Position numbers and translations under genes: made by a program. From the NCBI GenBank assembly GCA_934426825.1, contig CAKRYI010000008.1, forward strand, positions 35,282-99,281: a stretch of 64,000 nt of DNA, in the 5' to 3' direction. How positions within the stretch are numbered: the first letter of the stretch is position 1; every line of letters begins with the position of its first letter. Under the pieces are notes generated by a model, which saw nothing but the letters and a program-made list of their open reading frames with translations, did no database searches and had not been told where the DNA came from. Shown piece by piece: positions 35,278-43,332 of the stretch. This DNA comes from an uncultured Acetatifactor sp. Its GTDB lineage: Bacteria; Bacillota; Clostridia; Lachnospirales; Lachnospiraceae.

Positions 35278-35532
35278 TTATGGCAGCAGAGGTTTTACGA
35301 ACAATAACAGCATTGCAACAAGCAGACCGTACAAACCGGTGGTCTCTGCAACTGCCTGTCCAAGAAGCATGGTGGTGGTAATGTCGGATTTTGCTCCGGG
35401 GTTACGTCCTACGGCTGCTGCCGCATGTCCTGCCGCAATACCCTGTCCTACACCGGGTCCGATACCTGCAATCAATGCCAGTCCTGCACCGATTGCAGAA
35501 CAACCTAAGATAAAGTTTTCATTAAATTCCAT
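35278..35532 (-). CDS. atpE: ATP synthase Fo c subunit with sodium-binding signature
   Basis: Rotor ring proteolipid of 84 residues, two hydrophobic helices joined by the polar loop GRNPGAKSD. Ion-site residues match the sodium type: Pro26-x3-Gln30, Val61, and Glu63-Thr64-Thr65-x2-Tyr68, with exactly 32 residues between Gln30 and Glu63 as in the sodium rings of Ilyobacter and Acetobacterium. Proton-type rings lack this Gln and Thr set. It is therefore likely, though unproved, that the enzyme uses Na+. Confidence 0.95.
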   Translation of the reverse strand: MEFNENFILGCSAIGAGLALIAGIGPGVGQGIAAGHAAAAVGRNPGAKSDITTTMLLGQAVAETTGLYGLLVAMLLLFVKPLLP

Positions 35533-35580
35533 TTTCTTTCCTCCTATTTGTGGGGGTCAGTGACCCATTTTTAACTATTG

Positions 35581-36321
35581 TCATGCTGTTTCGCCGTCTC
35601 CGATTGCATTCGAAATATACGTCATGGTCAGCATACAGAACACATACGTCTGAATCGCACCGGAAAACAGGTCAAAGTATACATGCAGTGCTGCCGGCCA
35701 TATGGTGGCTATCCATCCGAGCAGTCCGTAAATCAGCGCCATCATTACCGTACCGGAAAGTACGTTGGCAAACAGACGCAGGGAAAGCGAAATCGGCACT
35801 GCAATTTCACTAATCAGGTTGATGGGAAACCACAGCGGCAGCCATGCCGGTAACGGTGAACACATACCTGCCCAAATATCCTTCGGCTTCTGATATTTAA
35901 ACTGATTGAAATGAATCAGTGTAAAAGTCAATACACCAAGCGGCAGTGTCACGCCATAATCAGCAGTAGGCGGACGTAATCCCAAGAGTCCGGATATATT
36001 GCTTACCAGAATAAAGATAAAAATGGTTCCGATATAATTATAAAACTTCCGGGCGCTCTTGCCCATGGAGCCGTCCACTATGCCGTCCAGCTTTTCCACA
36101 ATCAGTTCCACCACATTCTGAAAGCCACCCGGCACTTCGGATGCCTTTGCCATACAGCGTTTGGCAGCAATCGCGAAGCCTATCAAAATCAGCATAACAA
36201 TCAGCATACACACGTGCGTAGTTGTAATCCAGACCTCATGTCCAAAGAACGAATATTTCACAAGTCCGTGAATCATAAAGTCAATGTCCGACGCACCGGA
36301 TAACAAAATTCCATGCTCCAT
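35581..36321 (-). CDS. atpB: ATP synthase Fo a subunit
   Basis: Stator channel subunit of 246 residues with five or six membrane helices. The essential arginine lies in SLSLRLFANVLSGT, and GAIQTYVFCMLTMTYI forms the last helix. GGGAGGTG precedes ATG 36321. Confidence 0.96.
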   Translation of the reverse strand: MEHGILLSGASDIDFMIHGLVKYSFFGHEVWITTTHVCMLIVMLILIGFAIAAKRCMAKASEVPGGFQNVVELIVEKLDGIVDGSMGKSARKFYNYIGTIFIFILVSNISGLLGLRPPTADYGVTLPLGVLTFTLIHFNQFKYQKPKDIWAGMCSPLPAWLPLWFPINLISEIAVPISLSLRLFANVLSGTVMMALIYGLLGWIATIWPAALHVYFDLFSGAIQTYVFCMLTMTYISNAIGDGETA

Positions 36322-36336
36322 CTTTTCACCTCCCTC

Positions 36337-36777
36337 TTACTTTTTTTCGTTGGGAATTCCTTCCTCATGAAACAGCTTATTACATAATTTATGGGTAAAC
36401 GGCTGAAGAAAAGCCGCTACTTTCATTCCCATGTAAGCCAGAAACACCACAAGGGGATTCATGACTTCCGTTATCATAATGATAAACAAAACAGCCGCAA
36501 ACAATACATACCGGAACAGATACCCACGAAAAATCATTTTGTTGGCTCTTTTTTCGTCATAATCAAGCGCTCTGTCCAAAGACCGGTACATATGCACGAT
36601 GCTTGCCACGCCGAAAAGGATTCCGAACCAGAGACTTTTGGTGTAATATAACCGGTTCTTCACCAAAAACATTCCCACAATCTGGCAGGCAATGCCCCAA
36701 AAAGCAAGTCCCATTTCCATTTCCAACAGTGTTCTGTTTATACTCTTTAACCTATCTGCCATCTGCGTTACCGTCAT
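36337..36777 (-). CDS. ATP synthase subunit I-like membrane protein
   Basis: 146-residue membrane protein with four hydrophobic segments, placed between the atpZ-like gene and atpB, the usual place of AtpI, which assists c-ring assembly. Sequence similarity to AtpI is weak, so the call rests mostly on place and form. It overlaps the upstream gene by 26 bp and is separated from atpB by 15 bp. Confidence 0.75.
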   Translation of the reverse strand: MTVTQMADRLKSINRTLLEMEMGLAFWGIACQIVGMFLVKNRLYYTKSLWFGILFGVASIVHMYRSLDRALDYDEKRANKMIFRGYLFRYVLFAAVLFIIMITEVMNPLVVFLAYMGMKVAAFLQPFTHKLCNKLFHEEGIPNEKK

Positions 36778-37027
36778 CCTGCTTCTTCTTTTCTTTCTGT
36801 TCAGACCCGCCGAAAATCTTTTTCGCCATGCGGTAATTGTTCTGCCATCCCGCTATGGCGCCCAAGGCGAACCCTATGATTACCAGAAAAGAAGTTCCTA
36901 ATTTTTTATCTAAAAAAAAACCCACCGCTGTCATCATACATATGGGCACCAGCATATTCAAGCTAAACTGCATCACTAATGTAAAGGAGCGGTATACGTT
37001 TTTGTCAAAGTGTTGCTTTTTCTTCAT
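36752..37027 (-). CDS. atpZ: AtpZ/AtpI-type small membrane protein
   Basis: 91 residues with two hydrophobic helices (FSLNMLVPICMMTAVGFFLD and SFLVIIGFALGAIAGWQNNY) separated by a short loop KKLGT, and a charged C-terminal tail. This is the AtpZ pattern, a proposed Mg/Ca handling partner of Fo. First gene of the atp operon, next to its promoter. Confidence 0.82.
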   Translation of the reverse strand: MKKKQHFDKNVYRSFTLVMQFSLNMLVPICMMTAVGFFLDKKLGTSFLVIIGFALGAIAGWQNNYRMAKKIFGGSEQKEKKKQDDGNADGR

Positions 37028-37085
37028 TTTCAGCTCCCGTCACCGAATCTTTACGCATTCTTTTCAACTTCTTTATATAAACTAA

Positions 37086-37114
37086 ATTATATCCATAAAA
37101 TGCCTTTTTGTCTA
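37086..37114 (-). promoter_or_regulatory. Promoter of the atp operon
   Basis: Minus strand TAGACA (37114-37109), 17-bp spacer, TATAAT (37091-37086), about 60 bp before the atpZ start. Confidence 0.82.
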
Positions 37115-37139
37115 GGGAAACCCTTACCGAGTTTCCCTA
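37113..37139. promoter_or_regulatory. 27-bp palindrome touching the atp -35 box
   Basis: TAGGGAAAC (37113-37121), nine bases, GTTTCCCTA (37131-37139): a perfect 9-9-9 inverted repeat whose edge shares two bases with the atp -35 element. It has the form of an operator; no cognate regulator is encoded nearby. It could alternatively end antisense transcripts. Confidence 0.6.
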
Positions 37140-37164
37140 TTTTCAAAATATTTTTTGTCTTTTA

Positions 37165-37206
37165 TTGACTTGTCGCAAAGAACGCATTACACTGTTTTGT
37201 AACAGT
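37165..37206 (+). promoter_or_regulatory. Promoter of the GNAT gene with an overlapping palindrome
   Basis: TTGACT (37165-37170), 17-bp spacer, TACACT (37188-37193). ACTGTT-TTGT-AACAGT (37191-37206) overlaps the -10 edge and the start point, the place of a repressor site. Confidence 0.65.
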
Positions 37207-37249
37207 TTTATGAATGTCCTTTTATATTTTTATATATGGAGGCTTGCAA

Positions 37250-37816
37250 ATGATAATACGTCCCGTTAAACCGCAGGATGCACCGAATCTTGTAAAAATA
37301 TACGCTCCCTATGTGGAGCACACTTCCATTACTTTTGAATATGAGGTTCCCTCCGCAGAGGAATTTGCAGACAGAATCCGAAATATCACGCAAAAATATC
37401 CCTATCTGGCTGCGGAGGAAAACGGCGAACTGTTAGGCTACGCCTCAGCCTCAGCCTTTAAAGGGCGCGCCGCCTACGCATGGTCCGTGGAAACTTCTAT
37501 CTATGTAAAAGAAAACTGCCGCCACGGCGGAATCGGCAGGGCGCTCTATACGGAACTGGAGCGGTGTCTGTCCGCACAGCATGTCTGCAATGTCTGTGCC
37601 TGCATCACTTACCCCAATCCTGTCAGTATCGCTTTTCATGAAAGTTTCGGGTATCAAACCATTGCCCATTTTCACAAATCCGGCTACAAACAGGGAAGCT
37701 GGTACGATATGATCTGGATGGAAAAGGAATTGTGTCCCCACACCGTGCCGCCCATGCCCTTTGTTCCCATAACAGAACTGTCAAATCTCTTTGACAAAAC
37801 AGCCACGAAGGAGTAA
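37250..37816 (+). CDS. GNAT N-acetyltransferase, phosphinothricin/MnaT-like
   Basis: Acetyl-CoA-dependent acetyltransferase of 188 residues. Motifs follow the PAT/MnaT group that acetylates amino-acid analogues: IRPVKPQDAPNLVKIYAPYV, the early Glu in SITFEYEVPS, the acetyl-CoA loop ENCRHGGIGRALYTEL (R-x-x-G-I-G), and SIAFHESFGYQTIAHFHKSG. ATG 37250 follows GGAGG by eight bases; a TTG-type frame from 37214 is unsupported. Its natural substrate is unknown. It is probably cotranscribed with the DUF402 gene. Confidence 0.88.
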   Translation: MIIRPVKPQDAPNLVKIYAPYVEHTSITFEYEVPSAEEFADRIRNITQKYPYLAAEENGELLGYASASAFKGRAAYAWSVETSIYVKENCRHGGIGRALYTELERCLSAQHVCNVCACITYPNPVSIAFHESFGYQTIAHFHKSGYKQGSWYDMIWMEKELCPHTVPPMPFVPITELSNLFDKTATKE

Positions 37817-37839
37817 AACGTCACAGAAAGGTAAAGCCT

Positions 37840-38319
37840 ATGAACACTTTACAGATTTACAGAAAAAGACTGATTCCCCCCGAATGTATTCTTTTAAAAG
37901 ATGATATTATCGTGGAAAGCAACGAAAACACCGTCATCACCAAGTGGACGACCTTAAAGCCCAAGGCGGAATTTTCCCACGGCTGTTCCTGCTATTTGCT
38001 GAAAGAGGGGTTAAAGGTGAGCAAATTTTACCGGGCAGACAATTCCCTGCTCTACTGGTACTGCGATATTGTGGATTATTCTTTTTCTCCGGACGGCGCG
38101 ACTTTAACGGTAACGGATTTGCTGGCCGATGTCATTGTCTATCCGGACGGCAGGGTAAAAGTAATGGATTTGGACGAACTGGCTGACGCCTTGGACCACA
38201 CGCTGATTACACCGGAGTTAATGAGTGCCTGCCTGCGGCGGCTGCACTATCTGCTCTCTTTGATTGACCGGGATAAATTTGACCGGTTTCAGGCACTGTT
38301 AAATAATTTAGGACTGTAG
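37840..38319 (+). CDS. DUF402 family protein
   Basis: 159-residue cytoplasmic protein of the DUF402/FomD-like beta-barrel group, some members of which hydrolyse nucleoside di/triphosphates. The family core is visible in YWYCDIVDYSFSPDGATL, VTDLLADVIVYPDGRVKVMD and LDELADAL, with several acidic metal-binding residues. The substrate here is unknown. AGAAAGGT precedes ATG 37840, and the stop codon lies inside the terminator stem. Confidence 0.85.
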   Translation: MNTLQIYRKRLIPPECILLKDDIIVESNENTVITKWTTLKPKAEFSHGCSCYLLKEGLKVSKFYRADNSLLYWYCDIVDYSFSPDGATLTVTDLLADVIVYPDGRVKVMDLDELADALDHTLITPELMSACLRRLHYLLSLIDRDKFDRFQALLNNLGL

Positions 38320-38340
38320 CAGACGCTACAGTCCTTTTTT
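38311..38340 (+). terminator. Terminator overlapping the DUF402 stop codon
   Basis: GGACTGTAGC (38311-38320), AGAC, GCTACAGTCC (38325-38334), TTTTTT. The UAG at 38317-38319 is part of the stem. Confidence 0.93.
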
Positions 38341-38378
38341 GTAATACTTACTCATGAATTTAAAAGAAAACAAATCGA

Positions 38379-39545
38379 TTAATAGAAAATATGTCCGCCG
38401 ATGCTGATACCGTTCAAGCCTTCCACCGGCGTTCTGAAATATACACAGTTTCCGACATTGGTCACGCCCGACATTGCCTCGTCTGCCGCGCGGTAGCATG
38501 CTGTGGTTGCCTTGTCCGACGCCAGCGCAAGTTCCAGTCTGCCGCTCGCCACCGGGGAAAACTGGCTTCTCTGATAAATTACGCCCACCACGGAATCCGG
38601 GTAAACCGAGCTCAGCACACGGTTGATGACAACGCTTCCCACCGCAAGCTGACCTGCATAAGGTTCTCCGCCCGCCTCGCAGTAAATCAGGTTTGCCAGC
38701 AGTTTTCTGTCGCCCTCGGCAAAGCTCACCTCCGAAATATCCCGCCATGCGGAATTGGCTGCCGTCTGGGACATTGCCAGCTCCTCCGCCAGTTTTTTCT
38801 TAAGGTAAGTCAGATCCTCTTCCTTTTTCTTAATCTCCGCCTCGTACTCCATTGCCTTCTGCTCTGCATCCGAAATCTGGTCTGCATATTTGGAAATGGA
38901 ATTGGAGGTCTGGCTGATTAATCCGGAAACCTTGCTCTGCTCCGCCTGTGCCGCCACCTTGAGATTCTCTAATTCCGCGCGTTCCGACTGCAACAGTGCT
39001 TCCTGTTCCTCTATCAGTCTGCGGTTTTCCTTGTAATTTTCCAACATTTTGCGGTCATACGCCGCAATTTTTTCAAAATAGTCCGCCACATTCAGCATGG
39101 CGGAAAGACTTCCAGCATTGATAATGGCATTCACATAGCTGGTGTCGTTCTGTTCGTACATATCCCGGACACGGACCACCATGCACGCATACTGCCAGCG
39201 TTCTGTCTCCTTCGCCTCATCCAACGCTTCCTGCGTAGCAGTAATCTCCTGTTCTTTTACCCCAATCTGCTGTTCCAAATCCTCCAGATTGGCGCTGACC
39301 TCCGATAACTGGGCATTCAGATTGTTCAATTCCCCTTTTAGGGAACTGTGGGTCTCCCGCAAATCCTCCAAATTATCATTGGTTTCATTCAACTGGTTCT
39401 TCAGTTCGTTTCTTTCCTGCTCCGCCTGCTTAATCTGTTCTCTGGTACTGGTAGCCCTGACTACTATATCATTGGTTGTCGCGGTAAGCGCCCCCACCAG
39501 GATGGTTATTGTCAGGATGACTGCCACTCTGCTACGGTTTCTCAC
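38379..39545 (-). CDS. Cell wall hydrolase: coiled coil plus SleB domain
   Basis: Exported protein of 388 residues. A signal peptide (about 1-30, VAVILTITILVGALTA) is followed by a long coiled coil (about 35-265) like that of PcsB/CwlO proteins, which are often held inactive by FtsEX, and a C-terminal SleB/hydrolase_2 domain (about 275-388: LLANLIYCEAGGEPYAGQLA, VGSVVINRV, YQRSQFSPV, GNCVYFRTP). SleB domains are lytic transglycosylases of spore cortex or vegetative wall. The coiled-coil fusion suggests a vegetative, regulated enzyme. It follows the deaminase gene by 20 bp. Confidence 0.9.
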   Translation of the reverse strand: MRNRSRVAVILTITILVGALTATTNDIVVRATSTREQIKQAEQERNELKNQLNETNDNLEDLRETHSSLKGELNNLNAQLSEVSANLEDLEQQIGVKEQEITATQEALDEAKETERWQYACMVVRVRDMYEQNDTSYVNAIINAGSLSAMLNVADYFEKIAAYDRKMLENYKENRRLIEEQEALLQSERAELENLKVAAQAEQSKVSGLISQTSNSISKYADQISDAEQKAMEYEAEIKKKEEDLTYLKKKLAEELAMSQTAANSAWRDISEVSFAEGDRKLLANLIYCEAGGEPYAGQLAVGSVVINRVLSSVYPDSVVGVIYQRSQFSPVASGRLELALASDKATTACYRAADEAMSGVTNVGNCVYFRTPVEGLNGISIGGHIFY

Positions 39546-39565
39546 TTTTCAACATCCTTGCCTTT

Positions 39566-40051
39566 CTAGACCTCAATAGTAATCTGTCTGCCTGTTCTGT
39601 GGTAGGGAACATATCTCACGCCTGCCGCATCAAACATTCTCTTTGCGGCGCGGTTGGAGGGGCTGCCCCCGTACTTGTCACTGTCGTAAACCACCGTGCG
39701 GATTCCCGCCTGAATAATGGCCTTTGCGCACTCATTGCAGGGGAACAGGGATACATATAATTTCGTGCCTTCCAGCGAGCCACCCCGATAGTTCAAAATG
39801 GCATTTAACTCACTGTGGGTCACAAAAGGATACTTGGTATCCATATCCTCCCCTTCCCGCTGCCATGGGAATTCATCATCCGAACATCCGCAGGGAAAAC
39901 CGTTGTATCCCATGGACAATATTTTGTTATCCTGACTCACAATGCAGGAGCCAACCTGCGTGTTAGGGTCTTTGGAGCGCATACCCGACAAGTGTGCCAC
40001 TCCCATAAAATATTCATCCCAACTGATATAGTCTTTTCTCTTCGTGTTCAT
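39566..40051 (-). CDS. Deoxycytidylate deaminase family protein
   Basis: Zinc enzyme expected to deaminate dCMP to dUMP for thymidylate synthesis. The 161-residue protein has the zinc and catalytic motifs THSELNAIL (H-x-E) and FPCNECAKAI (P-C-x2-C), plus the start SWDEYFMGVAHLSGMRSKDP typical of the dCMP deaminase/ComEB group. ATG 40051 follows GAGAGGAA; a longer in-frame reading to 40141 would overlap upp without a ribosome site. Lies in the upp-rpiB-sua5 series. Confidence 0.92.
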   Translation of the reverse strand: MNTKRKDYISWDEYFMGVAHLSGMRSKDPNTQVGSCIVSQDNKILSMGYNGFPCGCSDDEFPWQREGEDMDTKYPFVTHSELNAILNYRGGSLEGTKLYVSLFPCNECAKAIIQAGIRTVVYDSDKYGGSPSNRAAKRMFDAAGVRYVPYHRTGRQITIEV

Positions 40052-40109
40052 TCTGTTCCTCTCTCGTCCGCAGCCCGGTTCGGGCAGTTTACGGCAGTCG
40101 CCCCGGCAC

Positions 40110-40739
40110 TTATTTTGTACCGAAAATACGGTCTCCGGCATCTCCCAGACCGGGAACGATATAGCCGTGGTCGTTCAGTCTCTCGTCCAGTGCTCCGATA
40201 TACATATCTACATCGGGATGCGCTTTCTTCATTGCTTCCACGCCTTCCGGTGCAGCGATAATACACATGAAATGAATGGTCTTGCATCCTCTGTCTTTCA
40301 ACATCTGAATAGCTGCAACGGAAGAACCGCCGGTTGCCAGCATGGGGTCTACTACAAATACATCACGCTCTGCGCAGTCAGCAGGCAGTTTGCAATAATA
40401 TTCTACCGGTTTCAATGTCTCCGGGTCCCTGTAAAGTCCGATGTGTCCGACCTTTGCGGCGGGAATCAGCTCCAATACGCCGTCTACCATGCCAAGACCT
40501 GCTCTCAGAATGGGAACAATCGCCATTTTCTTACCTTTCAGTTCCTTTACGGTAGCTTTGCAGATAGGAGTTTCAATCTCCACATCTCCAAGTTTCAAAT
40601 CTCTTGTTGCCTCATAACAAATCAGCATCGCGATTTCGCTGATGGTCTGTCTGAAATCCTTTGTACCGGTTTCCTTTCTGCGAATCAGCCCAATCTTGTG
40701 CTGAATCAGCGGGTGATCCATAACTACTACTTTTGCCAT
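40110..40739 (-). CDS. upp: Uracil phosphoribosyltransferase
   Basis: Salvages uracil with PRPP to UMP. 209 residues, starting MAKVVVMDHPLIQHKIG; motifs MAIVPILRAGLGMVDG, GLYRDPETLKPVEYY, the PRPP loop VVDPMLATGGSS and PGLGDAGDRIFGTK are all standard. ATG 40739 has GGAGG upstream; an earlier in-frame ATG at 40799 lacks one. Confidence 0.98.
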   Translation of the reverse strand: MAKVVVMDHPLIQHKIGLIRRKETGTKDFRQTISEIAMLICYEATRDLKLGDVEIETPICKATVKELKGKKMAIVPILRAGLGMVDGVLELIPAAKVGHIGLYRDPETLKPVEYYCKLPADCAERDVFVVDPMLATGGSSVAAIQMLKDRGCKTIHFMCIIAAPEGVEAMKKAHPDVDMYIGALDERLNDHGYIVPGLGDAGDRIFGTK

Positions 40740-40802
40740 ACCTTGTTTCCTCCTGGGTTCCATATAAATTTGATTTTCACTAAATGTATCATACAGCAAA
40801 AT

Positions 40803-41234
40803 CTATATCTGCTCAATCAGATTAATTCTGCGCTGATGCCGTTCTTCTCCCGAAAAAGGAGTGTCCAAAAAAGTGTCTACAATGTCCATCGCCAGATTGG
40901 GCCCTACCATTCCTGCGCCCATTGCCAGTACATTTGCGTCATTGTGCAGCCTGGTCATTTTTGCCGAAAGGCTGTCCGAGCAGAGCGCGCAGCGGATTCC
41001 CGCCACTTTGTTGGCAGAAATGCTGATACCGATTCCCGTGGTGCAGATGACAATGCCTTTCTCGCATTTGCCCTCTGCCACTGCCTTTGCCACCGCATGT
41101 CCGAATACCGGATAATCGCAGCTGTCCAGACTGTTGCAGCCCATATCCTGACAGGAAATGCCTCTCTCCTCCAAATGCTTTATCACTTTCTGTTTCAATT
41201 CATAACCGCCATGGTCGCTTCCGATTGCTATCAT
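40803..41234 (-). CDS. rpiB: Ribose-5-phosphate isomerase B
   Basis: Interconverts ribose-5-phosphate and ribulose-5-phosphate. 143 residues of the RpiB/LacAB fold: IAIGSDHGGYELKQ, YPVFGHAVAKAV, GIVICTTGIGISISANK, and LHNDANVLAMGAGMVG. The catalytic Cys lies in ICTTGIG form. Located between sua5 and upp with short gaps, so the product can flow to PRPP and then to upp. Confidence 0.96.
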   Translation of the reverse strand: MIAIGSDHGGYELKQKVIKHLEERGISCQDMGCNSLDSCDYPVFGHAVAKAVAEGKCEKGIVICTTGIGISISANKVAGIRCALCSDSLSAKMTRLHNDANVLAMGAGMVGPNLAMDIVDTFLDTPFSGEERHQRRINLIEQI

Positions 41235-41254
41235 TTTCTCATTCTCCCTGTGAT

Positions 41255-42346
41255 TTATTCTGTTGTTTCCGGGTTTTGCCCCAGATAAACGATTTTATGC
41301 CCTGCCGCCTTTAGCAGCCGGTTCATTATAGCTTGTCCGAATCCCGCTGTCTCAAATCCCTCGGAATATATCTGAGTGACTCCTTCGTCATCAAATTCCC
41401 GCAAAATGGTGTACAGATGTCTCGCAACACTGTCCTCGTCCCCGCGGTGTCCCACGCTCTTAATCACATCACCGTGGTAGGCGCTTAAGTTTTCCTCTGT
41501 TCCGATAATTCCGACCTTCGCCCCCGCGCGCTGTGCCTGTGCGGTTTTGTCGTTGATATATGCCGTTACGTCCTCCGGGCTTCCCTGCACAATGGTAAGG
41601 TCTCCCTTGGGCGCATAGTGTCTGTACTTCATTCCCGGCGCTTTCGGTGCCTGTCCGCTGTCCGCACGAAGAATGGTCACATCCGTGTCCACCTCGCCCA
41701 AAACTTTTGACAGCATTTCCTTTGTGATATACCCAGGTCTCAGAATCTGGGGCGGTGACACCGTCAGGTCTATAATGGTGGATTCCAAGCCGATTCCCAC
41801 CTCGCCGCCATCGATAATGACGTCGATTTTGCCCATCATATCCTCTTCCACGTACTTTGCCACCGTGGGGCTCGGTCTGCCGGAGGTGTTGGCGCTGGGC
41901 GCCGCCACATAACCGCCGCTGTATTCAATCAGCTTCTGTGCCACCGGATGGGAGGGCATACGGATTGCCACCGTATTAAGTCCGCCGGTCGTCTCCAAAG
42001 GCACCTTATCCGATTTCGGCAGAATCATGGTCAAAGGTCCGGGCCAGAAAGCATCCGCGATTTTTTTGGCTTCCTCCGGAACCTGTCCTGCTATCTCGTA
42101 AATATCTTCAAACCGGTAAATATGGACAATCAGGGGATTATCCGAGGGACGCCCCTTTGCCGCATAAATTTTGCGGGAGGATTCCTTATTCAGCGCATCT
42201 CCGCCCAGACCGTAAACCGTCTCCGTGGGGAATGCCACCAATCCGCCGCTTTGCATGACAGCTCCCGCCTCACGCAGTGCTTCCTCTTCCTCTGCACTGA
42301 GTGCGCCGTCCGCCGTCTGCCGTATTGTAATCACTTTTGTTTCCAT
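41255..42346 (-). CDS. tsaC: L-threonylcarbamoyladenylate synthase, Sua5 type
   Basis: Makes threonylcarbamoyl-AMP for the t6A37 tRNA modification. The 363-residue protein has the YrdC domain (GGLVAFPTETVYGLGGDA, KGRPSDNPLIVHI, VAAPSANTSGRPSPT) and the extra C-terminal Sua5 domain (APGMKYRHYAPKGDL, about 230-363). ATG 42346 is my choice: in-frame ATG 42403 falls on a TATAAT -10 box, and ATG 42385 would leave a leader of only about ten bases. The ribosome site for 42346 is weak, so 42385 stays possible. Confidence 0.93.
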   Translation of the reverse strand: METKVITIRQTADGALSAEEEEALREAGAVMQSGGLVAFPTETVYGLGGDALNKESSRKIYAAKGRPSDNPLIVHIYRFEDIYEIAGQVPEEAKKIADAFWPGPLTMILPKSDKVPLETTGGLNTVAIRMPSHPVAQKLIEYSGGYVAAPSANTSGRPSPTVAKYVEEDMMGKIDVIIDGGEVGIGLESTIIDLTVSPPQILRPGYITKEMLSKVLGEVDTDVTILRADSGQAPKAPGMKYRHYAPKGDLTIVQGSPEDVTAYINDKTAQAQRAGAKVGIIGTEENLSAYHGDVIKSVGHRGDEDSVARHLYTILREFDDEGVTQIYSEGFETAGFGQAIMNRLLKAAGHKIVYLGQNPETTE

Positions 42347-42401
42347 AAATATAAGTACACTTTCCCGAATCCGTTTCAAACGCATTTCTTTTACTGCGCT
42401 C

Positions 42402-42410
42402 ATTATAGCA
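42402..42410 (-). promoter_or_regulatory. Extended -10 promoter of tsaC
   Basis: Minus strand TGCTATAAT (42410-42402). No good -35 hexamer at 16-18 bp, as allowed for extended -10 promoters. Confidence 0.5.
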
Positions 42411-42460
42411 TACCTTTTTATAAAATAAAAGAAATAACACAAAATCTGCGTCCGTGCGCA

Positions 42461-43174
42461 TCAGGAGGAGGTGGCGGTGTTCAGATACTGCAGGATTCCT
42501 AGATGGATTGCCCACGCAACTCTTTTCTGGTACTCGTCACTGCACAGCTTCTCCGCCTCCTCCCGGTTGCTTAAAAATCCGCACTCCACAATCACAATGG
42601 GCACCGGTGTCTTGCGCAGCAGATAGTAGCTGTTGTTCGCCTTTATCTGCCTTTTGTTTTCCGGGTCTGCCTTCTCCACAAGCTGTCTCTGTAAACAGTC
42701 CGCCAGTTTTTTGCCGGATGCACTGCTTTCATAATAAAATACCTGCGCTCCGTGCACGTACTCCTCCGGATAGCTGTTCTGGTGTATGCTCACGGTAATG
42801 TCGGGTGCGGTTTTTTCGATAATCTCAATTCTCCGCTTCATGTCCTGCACCTTTTTGTTGGAGGCTCCCGCATCATACAATCCGTCCTCCGTTTCCCGCG
42901 TCATGACCACTTTCACGTCAGCAGCTTCCAGATATTCCTTCACCAGCATGGAAATCCGTAAATTCACCTGTTTTTCGTCCGCGCCGTTGATTCCCACCTT
43001 TCCGGGGTCATCGCCGCCGTGCCCCGCATCGATAACAACACAATATTTTTCCGCACCCGCCTTTACATTTCTTCCGGTCACATACAGTGCAGCCTCTTTT
43101 CCCACAAACGCCATGGACACCAAAAGCAGCACCCCCATAATCAGAGACAGTAATTTGTTTTGAAAATCGCTCAT
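42461..43174 (-). CDS. cwlD: N-acetylmuramoyl-L-alanine amidase, CwlD-like
   Basis: Zinc amidase of the Amidase_3 family; CwlD makes muramic delta-lactam in spore cortex together with PdaA. The 237-residue protein has an N-terminal signal anchor (LLSLIMGVLLLVSMAFVG) and the catalytic set VIDAGHGGDDPGKVG, Glu in NLRISMLVKEYLE, ISMLV, TVSIHQNSYP and IVIVECGFLSNREE. Short length and the single catalytic domain fit CwlD. ATG 43174 follows GAGGAAAAG. It is followed 19 bp later by the tsaC start region on the same strand but with a promoter between. Confidence 0.9.
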   Translation of the reverse strand: MSDFQNKLLSLIMGVLLLVSMAFVGKEAALYVTGRNVKAGAEKYCVVIDAGHGGDDPGKVGINGADEKQVNLRISMLVKEYLEAADVKVVMTRETEDGLYDAGASNKKVQDMKRRIEIIEKTAPDITVSIHQNSYPEEYVHGAQVFYYESSASGKKLADCLQRQLVEKADPENKRQIKANNSYYLLRKTPVPIVIVECGFLSNREEAEKLCSDEYQKRVAWAIHLGILQYLNTATSS

Positions 43175-43296
43175 CTTTTCCTCACAATTTCCCGCTTACC
43201 ACAAATATATGCCCCCTACCTGTTTTTCAAGAACACGGTGTTCTCATCCCTTACAAAATCTTAAGAATTTCCGTGCCGGAAAAAGCATGGTTTCGG

Positions 43297-43326
43297 TTGC
43301 ATTCACACGGGATTTCAGCGTATAAT
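43297..43326 (+). promoter_or_regulatory. Promoter placing the start at the sortase ATG (leaderless)
   Basis: TTGCAT (43297-43302), 18-bp spacer, TATAAT (43321-43326). Six bases (AGATGT) separate the -10 from ATG 43333, so a standard start point would be the A of ATG, and no ribosome site is present. Confidence 0.6.
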
Positions 43327-43332
43327 AGATGT

